Source: Diploscapter coronatus (Eukaryota > Nematoda > Chromadorea > Rhabditida > Rhabditidae). From it: a stretch of 64,000 bases of DNA. Both the position numbers and the translations under genes were made by a program. Numbering within the stretch: the first letter of the stretch is position 1; each line of letters begins with the position of its first letter. The notes under the pieces are model-generated. The model saw only the letters and a list, made by a program, of their open reading frames with translations. It had not been told where the DNA came from and ran no database searches. Where the stretch lies: contig OZ038423.1 of assembly GCA_964036155.1 (NCBI GenBank), positions 74,229,249 through 74,293,248 of the forward strand, read 5' to 3'. Below, piece after piece: positions 24,063 to 38,124 of this stretch.

Positions 24063-25285
24063 CAGTACCGTTCAAGTCTTGGAAGTTTTCATTAAATAAT
24101 TACTCTTTCGCTCTAATTTGATATTTTATGTTTTAGGAATAGCATTTTTTTATTTGGGTATTTTGAATGTAAATATAGCATGCTTTTTTTTTACAAATAT
24201 GAAGCAGTTGCACTGAAAGAATGGGCTGCAAACTAGATCTGTGATGTACAGATTGAAATGATATAAAGCGGCACTGGAAGAGTTGAGTTTCCATTTGTAA
24301 TATGCTAAATTAGTTTCAAAATAGTTTTCCTATCAGTTAAAAACATTTATATATAAGCTCTAACAAGAAAAGATAATTTTAACCATGAACTAGCACGTCA
24401 AGTGAATCAGAGAATGTATCATGCTTGTAAAATGACAAGTTTGACTCAAATTTTTTGACTATTTCTGATCCAAACTTTTAAAATATCACTATTTTGCATA
24501 ATTTTATATTAATTGAACTGATTTGTCATGTTTTGAACATGAAATAATAGCTTGCAAAGGGTGCAAGACCGCTCTTCAATGCTTGGCATATGAGCTGTTG
24601 TGGTAGTCTTATGGATGGTTATCAGTCGGCATTTTCAAGTGGTAGGAACTTATGAAAAATGCTCTAAAACACTAGTTAGCAATCATAAAAGATTTTTCTG
24701 GCATTTGGTTCGGTTTTGGTACATTTTTGTTTATGCCAGACATCATTGTTGAGCAGTCATAGAATAGGGTAGCTTTACCATATCCTGTTCATATCCAATA
24801 GTGTCAGGCTATGACTAAATATGTGCAAATATGCATTGTGATATGTTGGAGAATCATATGCTTTAATTTGAGAAGAAAATAGACATTTCTGCGTAGGATA
24901 CAGACTAGATAACGACCGATTGCCGTAGCTGGCTGTAATAGATAGGCCAAAGTGCAAAGGTTTTGTGGTATAATTTGTTCACTTTTTATGCCCAAAACAG
25001 ATATAAACTAGAAATGTGTTCAGAAATTAAATTCGACCTATTTTGCTGAGAAAATTTATTTAAACAAGTATTACTTTTCATGCTAAATAACGGCATTTGG
25101 TATTCAAATAAGTGACTGAATAATAATTCAATTTGTTGACAAGTAATGTGGAAAATGAATGGGTGAGTCTTTCGTAATGTTATTGGTCATATATTATCAT
25201 TTTATCATGTTATTAAGTTGTTTATACCAAAAAGAATCACTTAATCACGATTTATGCAAAACTTCCAAGACTTTGAGCGGCACTG
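24063..25285. mobile_element. Decayed Tc1/mariner-type transposon
   Basis: About 1.22 kb between CAGTACCGTTCAAGTCTTGGAAGTTTT (left end, 24063) and the inverted CAAAACTTCCAAGACTTTGAGCGGCACTG (right end, 25285). TA flanks each side. End sequence CAGT.CCG.TCAA and length are as in Tc1-like elements. I could not read an intact transposase in any frame, only short blocked frames, so it is inactive by itself. Confidence 0.75.
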
Positions 25286-28200
25286 TATTTCTGTGAACTC
25301 GCAAAAATCGAGAGTAACTTTCTGATAATAGTTTTGTGTTAAAACCCGTAATAAACGCTACGTTATTGACTTGACTTTTGATGATTTTTTGCAGAAAAAT
25401 GTGTTTGCTTCAATAGAAGAATGCCCTGAAACCTTGAAACCCGTACTTTGACCCCCCATCTTTATGTCTCTGACCAGCTAAGGGGCGAAAAGCGTCAAGT
25501 GGCACCCGCTGGTACTATCATTCGAATTTCGAAAATAGATTGTCTGGAACCTGTCTATTTTTGGACATTTCATTTTTTATGTTTCAGAGCCCGGAATTCG
25601 GTAACAAAGACGATTTTCTGGTATTAGTACTGAGTCAATCAGCCAATTTTCAGATCGAAAGGTAGATTTTAAAATCTTTTTCTTTAAATTTCTCGAGGAC
25701 TTTTTTTAAATAATATTTCTATAATTTTATAAATAATACAATTACTCACAAGATGATATCATTGATGATTGATAGATAGCCTTTGAACCTAAACAAAACG
25801 TGACTATATTTCTTGACCATAAATATGACCAAATTTGGGCCGGATGTCTTTTGAAATCGGTAGGTAGCAAAATGGGTAGAGACTGTTTATAAGCAAACAA
25901 TGTAATGAGCAAAGAATAATCGAATCAAAGACGAAAGTCTAAAGTCTCATTACGACTTTTTGGACTCTCTTCTTTCTCTTTTCACGGCCTATGCAGAAGT
26001 GATTTTGACTGATATCTTCCGAAAGAAAAATGCTACAAGATTAAGCTTTTCTTTTGATACTTTATCTTTATCTTTTTTCGGAAATCTATCTTTATGGGTT
26101 GGCCTCTCAAAATTCGTAGTCTCTATCTGAAATTTTTTGAACAAACTGTAAATAACCTCTTTTCATTGTTATCATTGCGTAATTAACCTGTTTAGAAAAC
26201 TTTCTCGTGAAATTAGAATGATTCTGGCGTGAAAAACCTTTAATTTTCTTCAAAGCTATACCTTATTCCAAATCCATGCGATGCGGGTTTATCTATCGAT
26301 TATTTAGATTCGATTCGATTCGGTTTATCTATGCCTTCTTTCATCATTATCCTTTTAGAGAGATAGAGAAGATTCATCAATCCATTTTAACCACGTGATT
26401 CGATTTGAGAATAGTCCAAAATTTTACGAAGGACGTCTTTTCCCTTAACATTTTCAATAGGTTTCATATTTAGAATCAGGGATTCTATGTTACAGCCTAG
26501 ATTTTTCACTACAAAAAGTAGTTTGCGTATTACCGTGACCTATTATGAACATTTTTCATAATTTATGCAATGATCCATATTGTTGATCTAAAAATAATCT
26601 TACTTTTTATAATAAGGGTAAAATTCACCGTGGTTAGCTTGTTTACTTTTCTTTTGTCTGAAGATTCTGTAAAACCTATTTTGGGAATACTTTATTCATG
26701 ACCCATTTTTACATTAGAAAATCGCATATAAATGAGTCAGATCGAAACGGAGTTCTTTGACTCTTCCTGAAATTAGAGAATTTCCCATTTTCCCTTCCAG
26801 CACAATTTCATGCTTTCATCGAGTAGCACGAGGGTGTCCGTTTTTTGTAGAAAAAGTTATATCAGCCAGTTTTCTTACTCTATTCCTTATCATTAAGTCG
26901 CCGAATATCAGTTTTTGTTTCCCGATCGCGTTCTGATTTTTTCACGTTTTTTGTGAGATGCGTCAAAAACGTGAGACTTTGTACTTTGGATAGGGTTTCG
27001 GCAAAGACGTCATTCGTTTAGAGAAAGAGGAAAAGCAAGGAAAAAGGTTAGAGGAAAAGAAAATGATAGGTTAGATCTACTTATTATCCGTTCGGTATTT
27101 ATCAAATCACAGGGATATAAATTTTTATCCAGAAAGTGGAATAACACTGAAATTGAGGAGATTCCAGAGAAATCCAGAACGGCGATAGAGTACTTGAAAC
27201 TGAGAGGGTGGAGGAGAAAAGATTCAACCAGCGATATGACAGAAAGCGTACTTTGTCCTGTGCAAAATTCTTTCCATCTCTCTTTTATTCCTACCCACCT
27301 CAGCGCTATTTCTCTAGTTATCGAGTTCTTTTTCTCTCCTTTTTCCGGTATCATTTCTTCGCCCTCTTCATATTCGATATCTTCTTCACTCAACTTTCTC
27401 GCTATTTTTCGATTTTCCATTTCTTTTGATCTCTTCCTTTCTAGTCCTATTTCTGTCTTCTTTTCTCACTCCTCTCTTCATTATTTCTGGCTGTTTCTCG
27501 TTCTCGTGCGGGATGCAGGCCAACTAAAAGGTACACACAGAAAGCGCAGCCCAATCGCTTTAGTTTCAGCCTTAATTCTCATTTTCATTTCCGTTTGGCT
27601 TTATCAAAGTTCGTGATATTTCGGGTTTTTATTATTTTTTAAAGAATTTTTCAAAAAATTTCTTAACTTTAAAATTCCTAAAAATTCTTACTAAAAATCT
27701 ACCCATTTTTCGTGAAATTTTCTAAAATTTCGCGATTTTCCCCAGAAAAATTTAATTTTTTTCTCAAAACTTCTATAATTTGTTTCTTCCCCGTCCCAAA
27801 ATTAATGCTTCGTTCGCAAGTTCTGAAAACTAGAACCTAGCCAAGATATATCGACTTTCTCTCTCCAACTCTGCAAAATCTTCTATCCCTTATCCTTTCA
27901 CGCTGAAATCCACATGCCCTCAAATCCTCAAAACCTCTCCTCGCACGCACTTTGACCCCTGTTGCCTGTCTCTTTCCTCTTGCCACCCAAATCGAAAACC
28001 AAAAACAATCAGCAGCCTCGTGCTGCTGTGCTGATGCTATTTTGCGGCTATGCACCCAAAAGTCTGCCCCTTTCCGTTTTCAACTTGTAAGCGATCCCTT
28101 GATTGCGGAACCTAATTTCATGTTTTCCTCGAACCTCGATTAACTTCAATTCGTTTTTCCTGAATTTTAACGTCAAAGCATTTCCTTTATTTTCTTCTCG

Positions 28201-28847
28201 TACACCCAATCGAAATTCGTCAAAAATGCTTTCATTTGTACTAATTTTGAAACATAAATGTTTCGATTTCAGTATTTTTTTTACAAAAATTGATATGAAA
28301 ATCCTTTCAAATCGAACTTTTCGAAAAATATGCAAATTAGCGATTATTTTATCTTCTCCTTTGTCTCAACAACTCAACAAAATGAATGACTTTGCTGCTT
28401 CGGCCCCTCGTGCTCGTTCATTTTGGCCCATTTCGTTTCTGACTTTGCACGTCATCAGTCACTTCTCGTTTCCTTCTGTTTCTGTTTCAGCTCCAGTTCG
28501 CGTTCTTATCATCACATATCACACAAACTAGTCTCTCTTATCACTGATAAAAATAAAACTCTCTCGAAGGCAATTATGCCTGGGTTCTTTTGTTCCAAAA
28601 GTCGAAGGGTGAACAATTTTGAACCAGAAATTCAAAAATCGTTTTTGGTTTGATATCGTCGACTTTTTTCGTACTTGTTTCCCATTCTTTGAACAAATAG
28701 TATTTGTTTCAGAAGGACCGTCCAAAACCTGTGCCATATTCCGGATACTAACACATAGAAACGGGTCGATTTGGTGTGGAGTCGGACAATTTGCAAATCG
28801 AATCAAAGAAGTGCCATATCTTGTGAAGTAGCTGCTCACGAACTGCC
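25286..28847. other. Large spacer upstream of the CPT1 gene
   Basis: No exon could be supported in 3.5 kb. From about 27000 to 28600 the plus strand is strongly pyrimidine-rich, which produces long but meaningless open frames. It may contain the CPT1 promoter or non-coding 5' exons; a possible acceptor TTTGTTTCAG sits at about 28710. Confidence 0.5.
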
Positions 28848-31800
28848 ATGGCTGAGGCGAGAAGTGCTGCCGCCATCTCTTTCGCCGGTATGTTTTCGGA
28901 AATTTTTGAATGAAAAATCTTAAGAAGAGATTTCCTAGAGAGCATGTTCCCTCGGTAACAACATTATTTCGTCTTCAATAGTGATAGACGTTTAAAATTG
29001 ATGATTTGGGAAGTTTCTAAAATATAATTCCTTATTTAAGTGACCCACGATGGAGTCTCGGTGTCGTACGACCAGGAACTGCTGCGCGACATCTGGCACG
29101 CCTTCCAGCGATCCTACAAGAAACGATATGCCAGATTCTTGGTTGGCTTTTCTTTCAAATATTTCTCTAGAAACTGCAAAAATGATCTACCAATTTCTTC
29201 TATATTGAATCGTCAGTCCATGTTTCTAAAAGTCATTTCTGTGAAACCTAATCGAGTAATTTTGGAAAGAAGTTGCAATCGAAATCATTTTAAACTCCAA
29301 ATAGTGCTATTACTAAAAGTAAAAACTGATCATTGATTAATAATTCTTGTGACGTTGATAAAAATCATGCAGAATATTTTTTGTTCAGAATGATTTCAAA
29401 ACGGGCATGTTCCCAGCGAATCCGATCACTTTCTCGCTGGTCGTTGTCGCCATCGCCATCTTCTCCGTTTTTCATCAGGTAAAATATTAAAAAGTCCATT
29501 TTTCATATCAGGTAAAATGCAAGAGAAGAGGGGTCTACGGCTTTAGATGAAAGTATCAAATTTACGAAGAATGGTGTAGAATAGCACTTTGGCATATTCT
29601 ATCTGCCATTTTTGACTTTTTAGGAAAAAGGCTTAATTCAGTATGTTTCAGGACGTCTCGTTCGGAATCGTCCCCTTCATTCAGCACTACATCCTTCACT
29701 ACATCGTCGGGTTAGTTTTTAAAAAATTATTTTCGGTGAAGTTGTTTGGACGATTAAATTGATAGATATTTGCTCTCTGACATATGAAATATTCCTAAAA
29801 CATATTCCCTGTTGTATCAATTCGTATTTTCCTAAATCCTAAAAATTTGCGTTTTAATTTCAGTCTATGTTTCTTTGTGAATATAAAACGGTAGGGAAAA
29901 TAGACGTCGTAGAGTACATTTTGCTGTAGAAATGTGGAGTTTCGTGAACAAATTCTCTAAATAAAAAAGAAAGAATGATTCTACGTTTTTTCAGAGACGG
30001 AATTCTGGGCCAGACTATTTCTGTGCTGATTGCCAGTTTGCTTGTCTGGTTCCTGCTCGTTCAGACCATCCGTCTAACGCTTAAGGCTTTGCTCACTTAC
30101 AAGGTTTGTTTTTTCATGCCTTGAGAATCTTTGGTAGTTCACGTATTTTGAAAGTTAGTTGTGTCGAAAAAGAATAAGACTGAATTAAAAAAAATTGTTT
30201 CATTCTTCGTTTTGTTAACCAAAAGTCGAAAAGATACTATACAAAGCCAAAGGATGATAATATGATACACACATACGCATTTGTTCGTATGTTCATTTAT
30301 TTCCTCGGATTTTAACGATACATGTCAAAGTTTGTATGATTATCTCTTTTCAAAGAAGTTTCTGTTGATAGTAAACGCTTTTGCGAAAAATGGATTTCCA
30401 GAAAAAAATCCGGGAAACTGCAAATTTTACTATTCAAACGTTGAAAATCAATATGTTTTCATTGACGCATACGTCCTATAGTTGCGTGAATGAGTAAGGG
30501 AGGGTAGAAGAAAACACGACTGTACATGAAATTTTCAGGGTTGGATGTACGAGAACGTAGGCAAGCCGGTGTCGAAGCCAACGAAAATCTGGCTGGTAAG
30601 AGGATTTTCTGAGATTTTCGAGGAAATGCAAGATATTCAGGGAATTCTACACGTGATCGGCAGCAAGAAACCGATGCTCCACTCGTTCCAAGGCGCATTG
30701 CCGCATCTCCCTCTGCCCAGTCTAGATGAAACCGTGCAGAAGGTGAGCAAATTGTCCATTTCAACATTGCTTTAGTTTTTTATCACAATTTCAAACGAAT
30801 TTCAGAAAAAATTCTTTCTATTTTAGATTTAGCTGAAACGTATTTGATTTTTTTTCTTTTAGAAAATGATGTCATTATTTTCCCGTCAAAACAACAATGT
30901 TGCGCATTTTTTGCATCCTTCCTCTCCAACTCCCTGCCTTCCCCTTTTTATCTGTTGAGATGCTATTTCACGCAGGGAGATAGCATATATGCTCTCGCAA
31001 AGACGAAAAATAAAAAGCGAGTGAAAGGAATAGCATGAGAAAGAATAGGCGGCGCGTGTGCAAAAGCGACTTGCAAAGAGTGTGCAACATTGTTGTTCTG
31101 ACGGAAAAATATGCTATTTTCATCTAATCAGACATCCTGTGCATTACGTATTGTCATTGAAATTGCATGAATATAAAGACTTGCTGAAATTTATCCAAAC
31201 CTTCAAGGAAAATAATTTTATATTCATAAATATTTTCAGCATCTCGAATCGATGCGCTCGATTCTGAGCGACGAAGAGTACAAGGAATTGGAATTTCTGT
31301 CTGAGAGATTCAGGAAAGGGGTCGGCAGACGGCTGCAGAGATACCTCATTCTCAAGTCTTGGCTCAGCACTAATTATGTAAGTTTTTCTGTCTACAAATT
31401 TGAAGTATAAACAGCAGAATACTAGGGCTGGACAAGAGGCAAAATTTTGAAAAACCGAAATTGAAAGTGATTTTTGACTTTGAGAAAAATCCGAAACCAA
31501 AAGTCATTAAAGATTTTTCCGAAACCGAAATCGCAATTTTCGTCCAGCTCTGCAAATACTGAAATCTCAATGACTAAGGAGCGTGCATTTTTTAATTGTC
31601 GAATTTCTGAGGCTTATCTTCCGTTTCAGGTGACCGATTGGTGGGAGGAGTTCGTTTACATGCGACAGAGGAGTCCCATTATGATCAACAGCAACTATTA
31701 TGGACTGGTGAGAATTTGGAATTTTCCGAAAACAAAATTTTAGAAAGGTCAAAATGAATAATTCTTATTTCTTCTTCTGTTTTTTCCAAGATGAATATTT

Positions 31801-34800
31801 TCAGGACTCGATGCGAGAAGTGCCGACGAATAACCAAGCAGCCCGCGCAGCCAACATGGTCTTTGCCGCCCTGCAGTTCCGCAGACTCGTCGAGCGACAG
31901 GAGGTCTCACCGGTTAGTTGAATGTCTCTGAATAATTATTCGCTCCATTAACATCTATCTTTTTACTCAGTTCAAGGTGTAGGCTTATGAAATTCTGAAA
32001 TACATTTCAAGGGTTGAATATCTTGAAAATCAGAATAGCATGTCCTCTCGAATTCTTTGATTTTAAATTAGTTTGCGTCATCAAACATATAATTGTTAAT
32101 TGTTGGCGAAAGGTACATTACTTAAGAAAATTTAAAACGTATTTTGAAATTGGTTACTTTGATTAAAAATCCCGAATATCTTGTCTTCTAGATTTTATTA
32201 AATAATTAGTCCGTATCTTAAATCATATCATTGTCAACTGAAAGCGAATTTTAATATAAGACATTTTTGAAACATAGTTTAAAACTCATAGATTTGAAAG
32301 ACAACAGAATGTCTTCTCTCTTCCTGATTCCTTCCATTTTTAAAATTATTTTATATCTACAATCATATAGTGCCAGTGCAGGCAGACTTTTGATTTATGA
32401 CAGTTGTGAAACGAATCTAATTTATCTTACTTCTCAAGAACGCGAATCACTTGATTTGAGTTAGAAAATGTTTGACAACCAGAAAATTAACTTAACTGAA
32501 CAATAAAAGTGAAAAATGATTTATCGATTTAATTTCAGTTCGCGATTTCGCCTCGCACCAAAGTGCCTTTCTGCACGTACCAGTACGAGAGACTGTTCAA
32601 CACTTGCAGAGTTCCTGGAGAAGAGGTAAATTTTTGGACGACAAGTAGAAAATGAGGACGTATCATCAGGTGGACCGTCTTCTGACTTGGGCGGACGCTC
32701 GCCACATCGCCTGTTTCCACAACGGATGCTGGTTCAAGGTTATCGTTCACAATGGAAAGAGGTGGTTTTCAGCTTCTATTCACAAAATTCGATGCGCAGA
32801 CTTTACGAGTTTATATATTCTAAGAAGTCTTTCGGTAATCTTATTGATTCCCTCGATTTTACCAAAATTTTACGAATTTTTGAAACTTATATTTTTATTC
32901 TAAAACTTTCAGACTTCTTGATGCTTGTGAACTCCAGCACCAATTCGAGGCCATTCTTAAAGGCGACTGGCGTCCGCAGAGAGGAGAGGTGAGATTGGGT
33001 TTTTATCGGGAAATTAAAAAAATATATATTTCGAGCAGATCATTAATTAAATGAAAATATAAGATCTTGCATGATGTCAGTTCTTGTCGCTCTGCTATAA
33101 TAATTATCTCCTCTTCGTCCTTTCACGCTTCGCATTTCTTGCTTAAAATATATTTCAACCAATCTCATAATCAAAACTATAAATCATAGAAGCAATAACA
33201 TTTCATACTCATAAAATATCCTAATTTAAAATTTAGCAACACCTCGGCGCCCTAACTGCAGGCGACCGCACTCCGTGGGCCCAGACGCGTCGCGCCTATT
33301 TCCGATCGGGCATCAACAAGACCAGTCTGAACGACATCGAAAGAAGTGCTTTCGTTGTCATTCTCGATGATGAAGAAGTCGGATATGATGAGGTGAGATT
33401 TTCCCTTGTTAATTTCAAGAATAATTTGATCAGAGCTGAAAAGTTATAAATAATAAGTCGATTTTTAGGAGACATATATTAGAATGTTTAAAAAATGATT
33501 AAACTTGCATCTCCGATTTTTGTAATGAATCTAAAATGAGAATTTTTACGAGTTTTTTCAGAATGACTCCGAAAAGTTGGATCATTGGGCAGACACGATG
33601 CTGCACGGCAAGGCCTACGACAGGTGGTTCGACAAGTCATTCAACTTCATCTTCACCAAGAACGGACACGTCGGAAGCAACACCGAGCATTCTTGGTCGG
33701 TTTTTAGTATTTTGTGTTCGAGAATTCACAATCAATCTCTCGGGCATTATCATCAATATTTTTGAGAATATTATGTAGGAAATGTGAAATGCATTGAAAG
33801 AAATTTTTTGCAAAAGTGCCGAACCTATTAGTCCAAAAAGCTGCATTTTGTTTTTAATTTATTTGCCACATTTCTAAAACGATTATGGACCATGAGTTAT
33901 TTTTAGATATTATGCTTTCTAATGTGCTATATATCATGTTTTTTATTCCCGAACTTGTACGATAATTTCGAAGCATACCTAAAAGTTGAATAGTAATTTT
34001 GAGGGGTGACGCAGCAGTGATGGCCCACTTCATGGAGTGGTGTCTGCTGCAGGACCTGATGGTCTATGGCTACGACGAGAATGGCAACGCCAAGGGAGAG
34101 CCGCAGGTCAAAATTCAGCCAGAACGACTCAAGTGGGACATCCCCGAGGCTGCTGTGGTAGGTTTCGACTTTTTCGTAAATCTGGGTGAACATTTTATAC
34201 GATAATTATTCTCATCTATGGTTTGCTATTATGAAAACTATTTTCTTTCATTATGAGTTAGTGATAAGCTTCTAACCTCTTTTATTTTGGAAGGAAACCA
34301 TCAATCCTTAATTCGCCTCATTGACCGAGTTTTAAAACGACAATTGAAACTTTATTAAACAATGCAATAGGTCTCAGTTTTGTATAAATTTAGATTGAAT
34401 TTTCATTTTCGATATACCTTGTTTATTCAAATAGATAAAAATTTACCAAGTAGCGCAGCTTGCGAATTTTCTCAGGAAAGATAGATTTTCTGAAATTAAG
34501 TGCGTGACTTGCTACATTAGAGTGAGACTTTTTCCAATATCATCTTTCTGAAACTATTTTAAAACGTCAATTTACAGTCTCAAATCGAGAAGTCGTACAG
34601 CGTGGCTCGCTCCTTGGTAGAAGACGTGGAGATGGCGATTCTGGTCTGGACGGACTACGGCAAGGGACTCATGAAGAAACTCGGCGTGTCGCCTGATGCT
34701 TTCTGTCAGATGGCTCTACAGTATACCTACTATAAGGTTCGATTTCCAAGATATTTTTCTTGAGGTTTTGAAAGTTATGAGTGAAAAACTTGAACATTTC

Positions 34801-36770
34801 TGATAATGTTTTACATAAGTTTCAGAAATTATAAATTTCTTAAAAATGTCTGTTCATTTTGATGTAGAACGGTTCTTCTTGTTTCCGATATTATCAGAGA
34901 AAAGTTGCACTATTTAGCATAAATTTCTTAACCTTTGCATCATGAAATGAATAATTATTGAACAAGCACATGATTTTATCAAACATTTCATTTTAGAATC
35001 AGCACAAATTCTCGCTGACGTACGAGGCCTCGATGACCCGTCTGTACCGCGAGGGCCGCACAGAGACAGTTCGTTCCTGCACAGTCGAGGCTGCTGCTTT
35101 CGTCAAGGCCATGCTCGATTCGAATCAAATGGTTTGCGATCTCTTGATCATTTTTTAGATTGGCAAGGCATTAACTGGATTAACCTAATTGCTACACGAG
35201 AATGATGTGTAGATTTGGAAGCATAGATTCATGTTTTGTGAAGTAAATTTTCGATCAATGAATATTATGGTCAAACAAAAAGATCGTAAGAGCATTCTTG
35301 TAGAAAATTTAGAGAAAGATTCATTAAACTTGAAACTTATTTTATAAAGAAAAGGAATTTTCAGGCTGAAGATCGTTTGGCTCTGTTGCGCAAGGCATCC
35401 GAAAAACACCAGCAACTCTACAGAGACGCCATGTGCGGCAAGGGCATCGACAGGCATCTTTTTGCGCTGTAAGAATGTTTTTCGTATTTAAAAATTAAGG
35501 AACATTTTATTATAGAACTGATGTTTCATGGTAAAATAAATTGCAAATTTAGAATAGGTTTTCTGCAACTTTTTCATCTATGCTCAACTTAAAAATTTGA
35601 ATCGCTTTTATTCATAGCACAAATAAGTTTCAAGGATATAATTTCTGTTAGAACTCATGGTCCTATAGTGTCAAGCAAGATAATCTTAGGTACGTGATCA
35701 AGCGGTACCTCGAGGAGGAATCGCCCTTCTTCGACAAAATCTTCCCTCCGACTTACTTGCTCTCCACCAGTCAGACTCCGCTCAATCAGTGCGAACAGGT
35801 AGCGATTTTTTCACTTTAAAAATAGATGTTTCAAAAACTGGTGATAGTAGGGAAACATTTCAATTTCTTCAATGACGATACTGCTAGAGAATAGAGTTCA
35901 CGAATTATTTCTTCCTTCACATCGATTTGATGTTTCAGCGATTCTTTATAAAATTAGAAAAGTGATCAGACGCATTTTCAGATGATATTTCATACTAACA
36001 CTAGCATTTATTTCTCCTCGAAAATGATTATTGTTGATTGGAGAGAAAGTCGACATTCATTCCGCAGTTAGAAATTGAAATTGTAGCGAAATAGTGAGTC
36101 GCGTGGGAGAGAAACGAGACGAGTAGCGCAATTTTGGATATCGACGTTCTCTCCAACCAATAATACTGTAATTCTAGGACATTCCGGCGCACATATCGAT
36201 GGACGACCGAATGCGTCTGGTGACTGCCGGCGGCGGATTTGGGCCCGTGGCCGACCGAGGCTATGGCGTCTCCTACATCATTGTGGGCGAGGACCAGGTC
36301 TCCTGGCACATCTCCAGCAAAATTTCCGCCGATAATACGGTAATTTTACAGTATCTATGAAAAGCAGAAGATGAAAATGGGCTTCAAGTTGATGGTAAAT
36401 ATGAGAAGGTTGGCTTGATTTGATGTATGTGGGGGTCCATGGTCAATCGAAAATCTGCTTGCAAATTTTAAAAAGTGGAAACCATCTATTTTGGAGGTAA
36501 TGAATATAAGTTCCTGACAAATGATATTTTAGAATTATGAATAATGTTTTTGTCTCGAAACTATTTTAGCAAAAACTGAATTCGTCTCAAATTTCGACTT
36601 TATCCAAGTCCAAGTCTTTAGATAAATGCATTTGAAGCTATTCCGAAACTTGAAAAAATAAACGATTCGTGAATTTTTAGAGTTCGAACGAGTTCCGCGA
36701 AGAGTTGAAGCGTTCTCTGATCGACATGAAGCGACTCTTCACGGACACGCAGCCAAAGAAAGACAAATGA
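28848..36770 (+). CDS. cpt-1: Carnitine O-palmitoyltransferase 1 (CPT1)
   Basis: Many-exon gene whose joined product, about 770 aa, is collinear with animal CPT1. CPT1 moves long-chain acyl groups from CoA to carnitine on the mitochondrial outer membrane, the gate to fatty-acid oxidation. Seen in order: N-terminus [13 protein letters not shown] (28848-28887), [21 protein letters not shown] (29041-29141), TM1 (about 29400-29480), TM2 ([17 protein letters not shown], about 30030), [19 protein letters not shown], then [44 protein letters not shown] and NTEHSWGDAAV with the catalytic His. [24 protein letters not shown] and STSQTP follow, and [17 protein letters not shown] lies near the end. Stop at 36768-36770. 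Compared with mammalian CPT1A (MAEAHQ), Glu3 is kept and His5 is Arg. Introns hold a MITE (31424-31552). Confidence 0.96.
31424..31552. mobile_element. MITE in a CPT1 intron
   Basis: AGGGCTGGAC at the left and GTCCAGCTCTG at the right are inverted. The interior is a series of CCGAAA/AAACCGAAA words. Flanks end in AATACT on both sides, suggesting a target duplication. Possibly an hAT relative. Confidence 0.55.
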
Positions 36771-38124
36771 TGAATCGAGATTACGGCAGTTCTACAGTAA
36801 TCCAGGCAGATAGGTTACGGTAGTTTACAGTAACCAAGGAAAGGAGCATCAATTTGTATACAGTGTAATTATCCGCTACCATTTTTGGCGAGGATTTTCA
36901 AAATTTTGATCATTCAGCTTTCATAGATGATTCGGAAATGATAATATTTTTAGCAAAGGAACATGGAATTGCCATTTCAAAGACTTACTCTGAAAGGAGC
37001 ATGTTATTTCCGAGTTGCATTTCAAGGTCTTTTTAAATTAAAGATTTTGAAAATCTAGCCACGAAAATGGGAATTCTTTTAGGCTAGTTGAAAGTGTTGG
37101 CTTTTCATTTCGCATACAAAAATCCGGGTTTTCTCGCCAATCTAACTCCCCACTTTTCGACCCCTTCTTTCTTCGGTTCAAAAGGTAGATTTTAGCAAAA
37201 CGTACCGCGGTTGGTCCTTCGAATATTAGCTCAGAATTGTCTTTTCTCGAAAATGGAATGTTATTTGAAGAGAAATTTGAAAATGACCGAAGGAAATAAG
37301 TTGAAATGGAAATAGAAATTATTGTCATTTTCAAATTGCCTCTTTCAGGTTCACAGTAAAGGGTAAAAGAATATGATATTTTCGGCTGCCACATTTAGAG
37401 TCAGGCTTTTCCTTTCTTTTTTCTTGTTTTGTTGACACTTCAGAGATTTCTATTGTACGAAAAGGCAATTTTATTCGTTTCTCATTGTTAATCATGACTA
37501 ATTTCGAGTAACTCTGTAAGAAAATTTCTCAAATCATCTAATTTTGCTTTCGAACACGATTTTCATACGCATTTTCATATTCAGTTTGCATTTTTATCAA
37601 TTGACGTAATTTCCTTGATGACAGTAAATTATGGAAGATAAGATATATTTTTATTTTTCATAGTTTTCTTCTATTCAATGCTATTTCGTCATAACGTTAA
37701 AATTGCATTCGCCAAGGTTTTATCGTTTTACCCTATTTTATCGAAGACGCATAATTCTATTGTAATCGAGGCCTTTCAAATGAGATACTGTACTCTGTAA
37801 ATTTTAACATAAATTGCGCCATTTCTAGGATAGCTTTTATTTTGCTGGAAAAGTATTGGCATACCGGAGAGTATTTATGACTTTTTTCCAAATGCTATGC
37901 CAACACTTGTTCACAAGAAAAGAATATTGATTTGATTTTTGACATAGCTCTAACCGAAAAGAGATACTACCATTTTGTTGCCACATCGAGAATTTGAATA
38001 AACTTTTTGAAAAGAATGGAGTCTCAGTAGAAGATATTGAATTGTTGCTTTCAACAGAAGTATTGGGATTTACAAAAATATTTTCATGAAAGTAACTGGA
38101 ACGAAAATATTTATCTTTTAGAAA
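36771..38124. other. CPT1 3' region and spacer
   Basis: A direct repeat TACGGCAGTTCTACAGTAA / TACGGTAGTTTACAGTAA lies at 36782-36835, just after the CPT1 stop. AAGTATTGGCATACC and GCTATGCCAACACTT (37847-37910) form inverted arms. The 1.35-kb gap argues against CPT1 and the next gene sharing one operon. No gene seen. Confidence 0.5.

Noticed and set aside
27010..28531. Several overlapping open frames of 100-142 codons
   Set aside because: They come from strongly pyrimidine-rich DNA (Phe/Ser/Leu-rich on plus, Glu/Lys-rich on minus). No domain, start context or splice pattern supports a gene.
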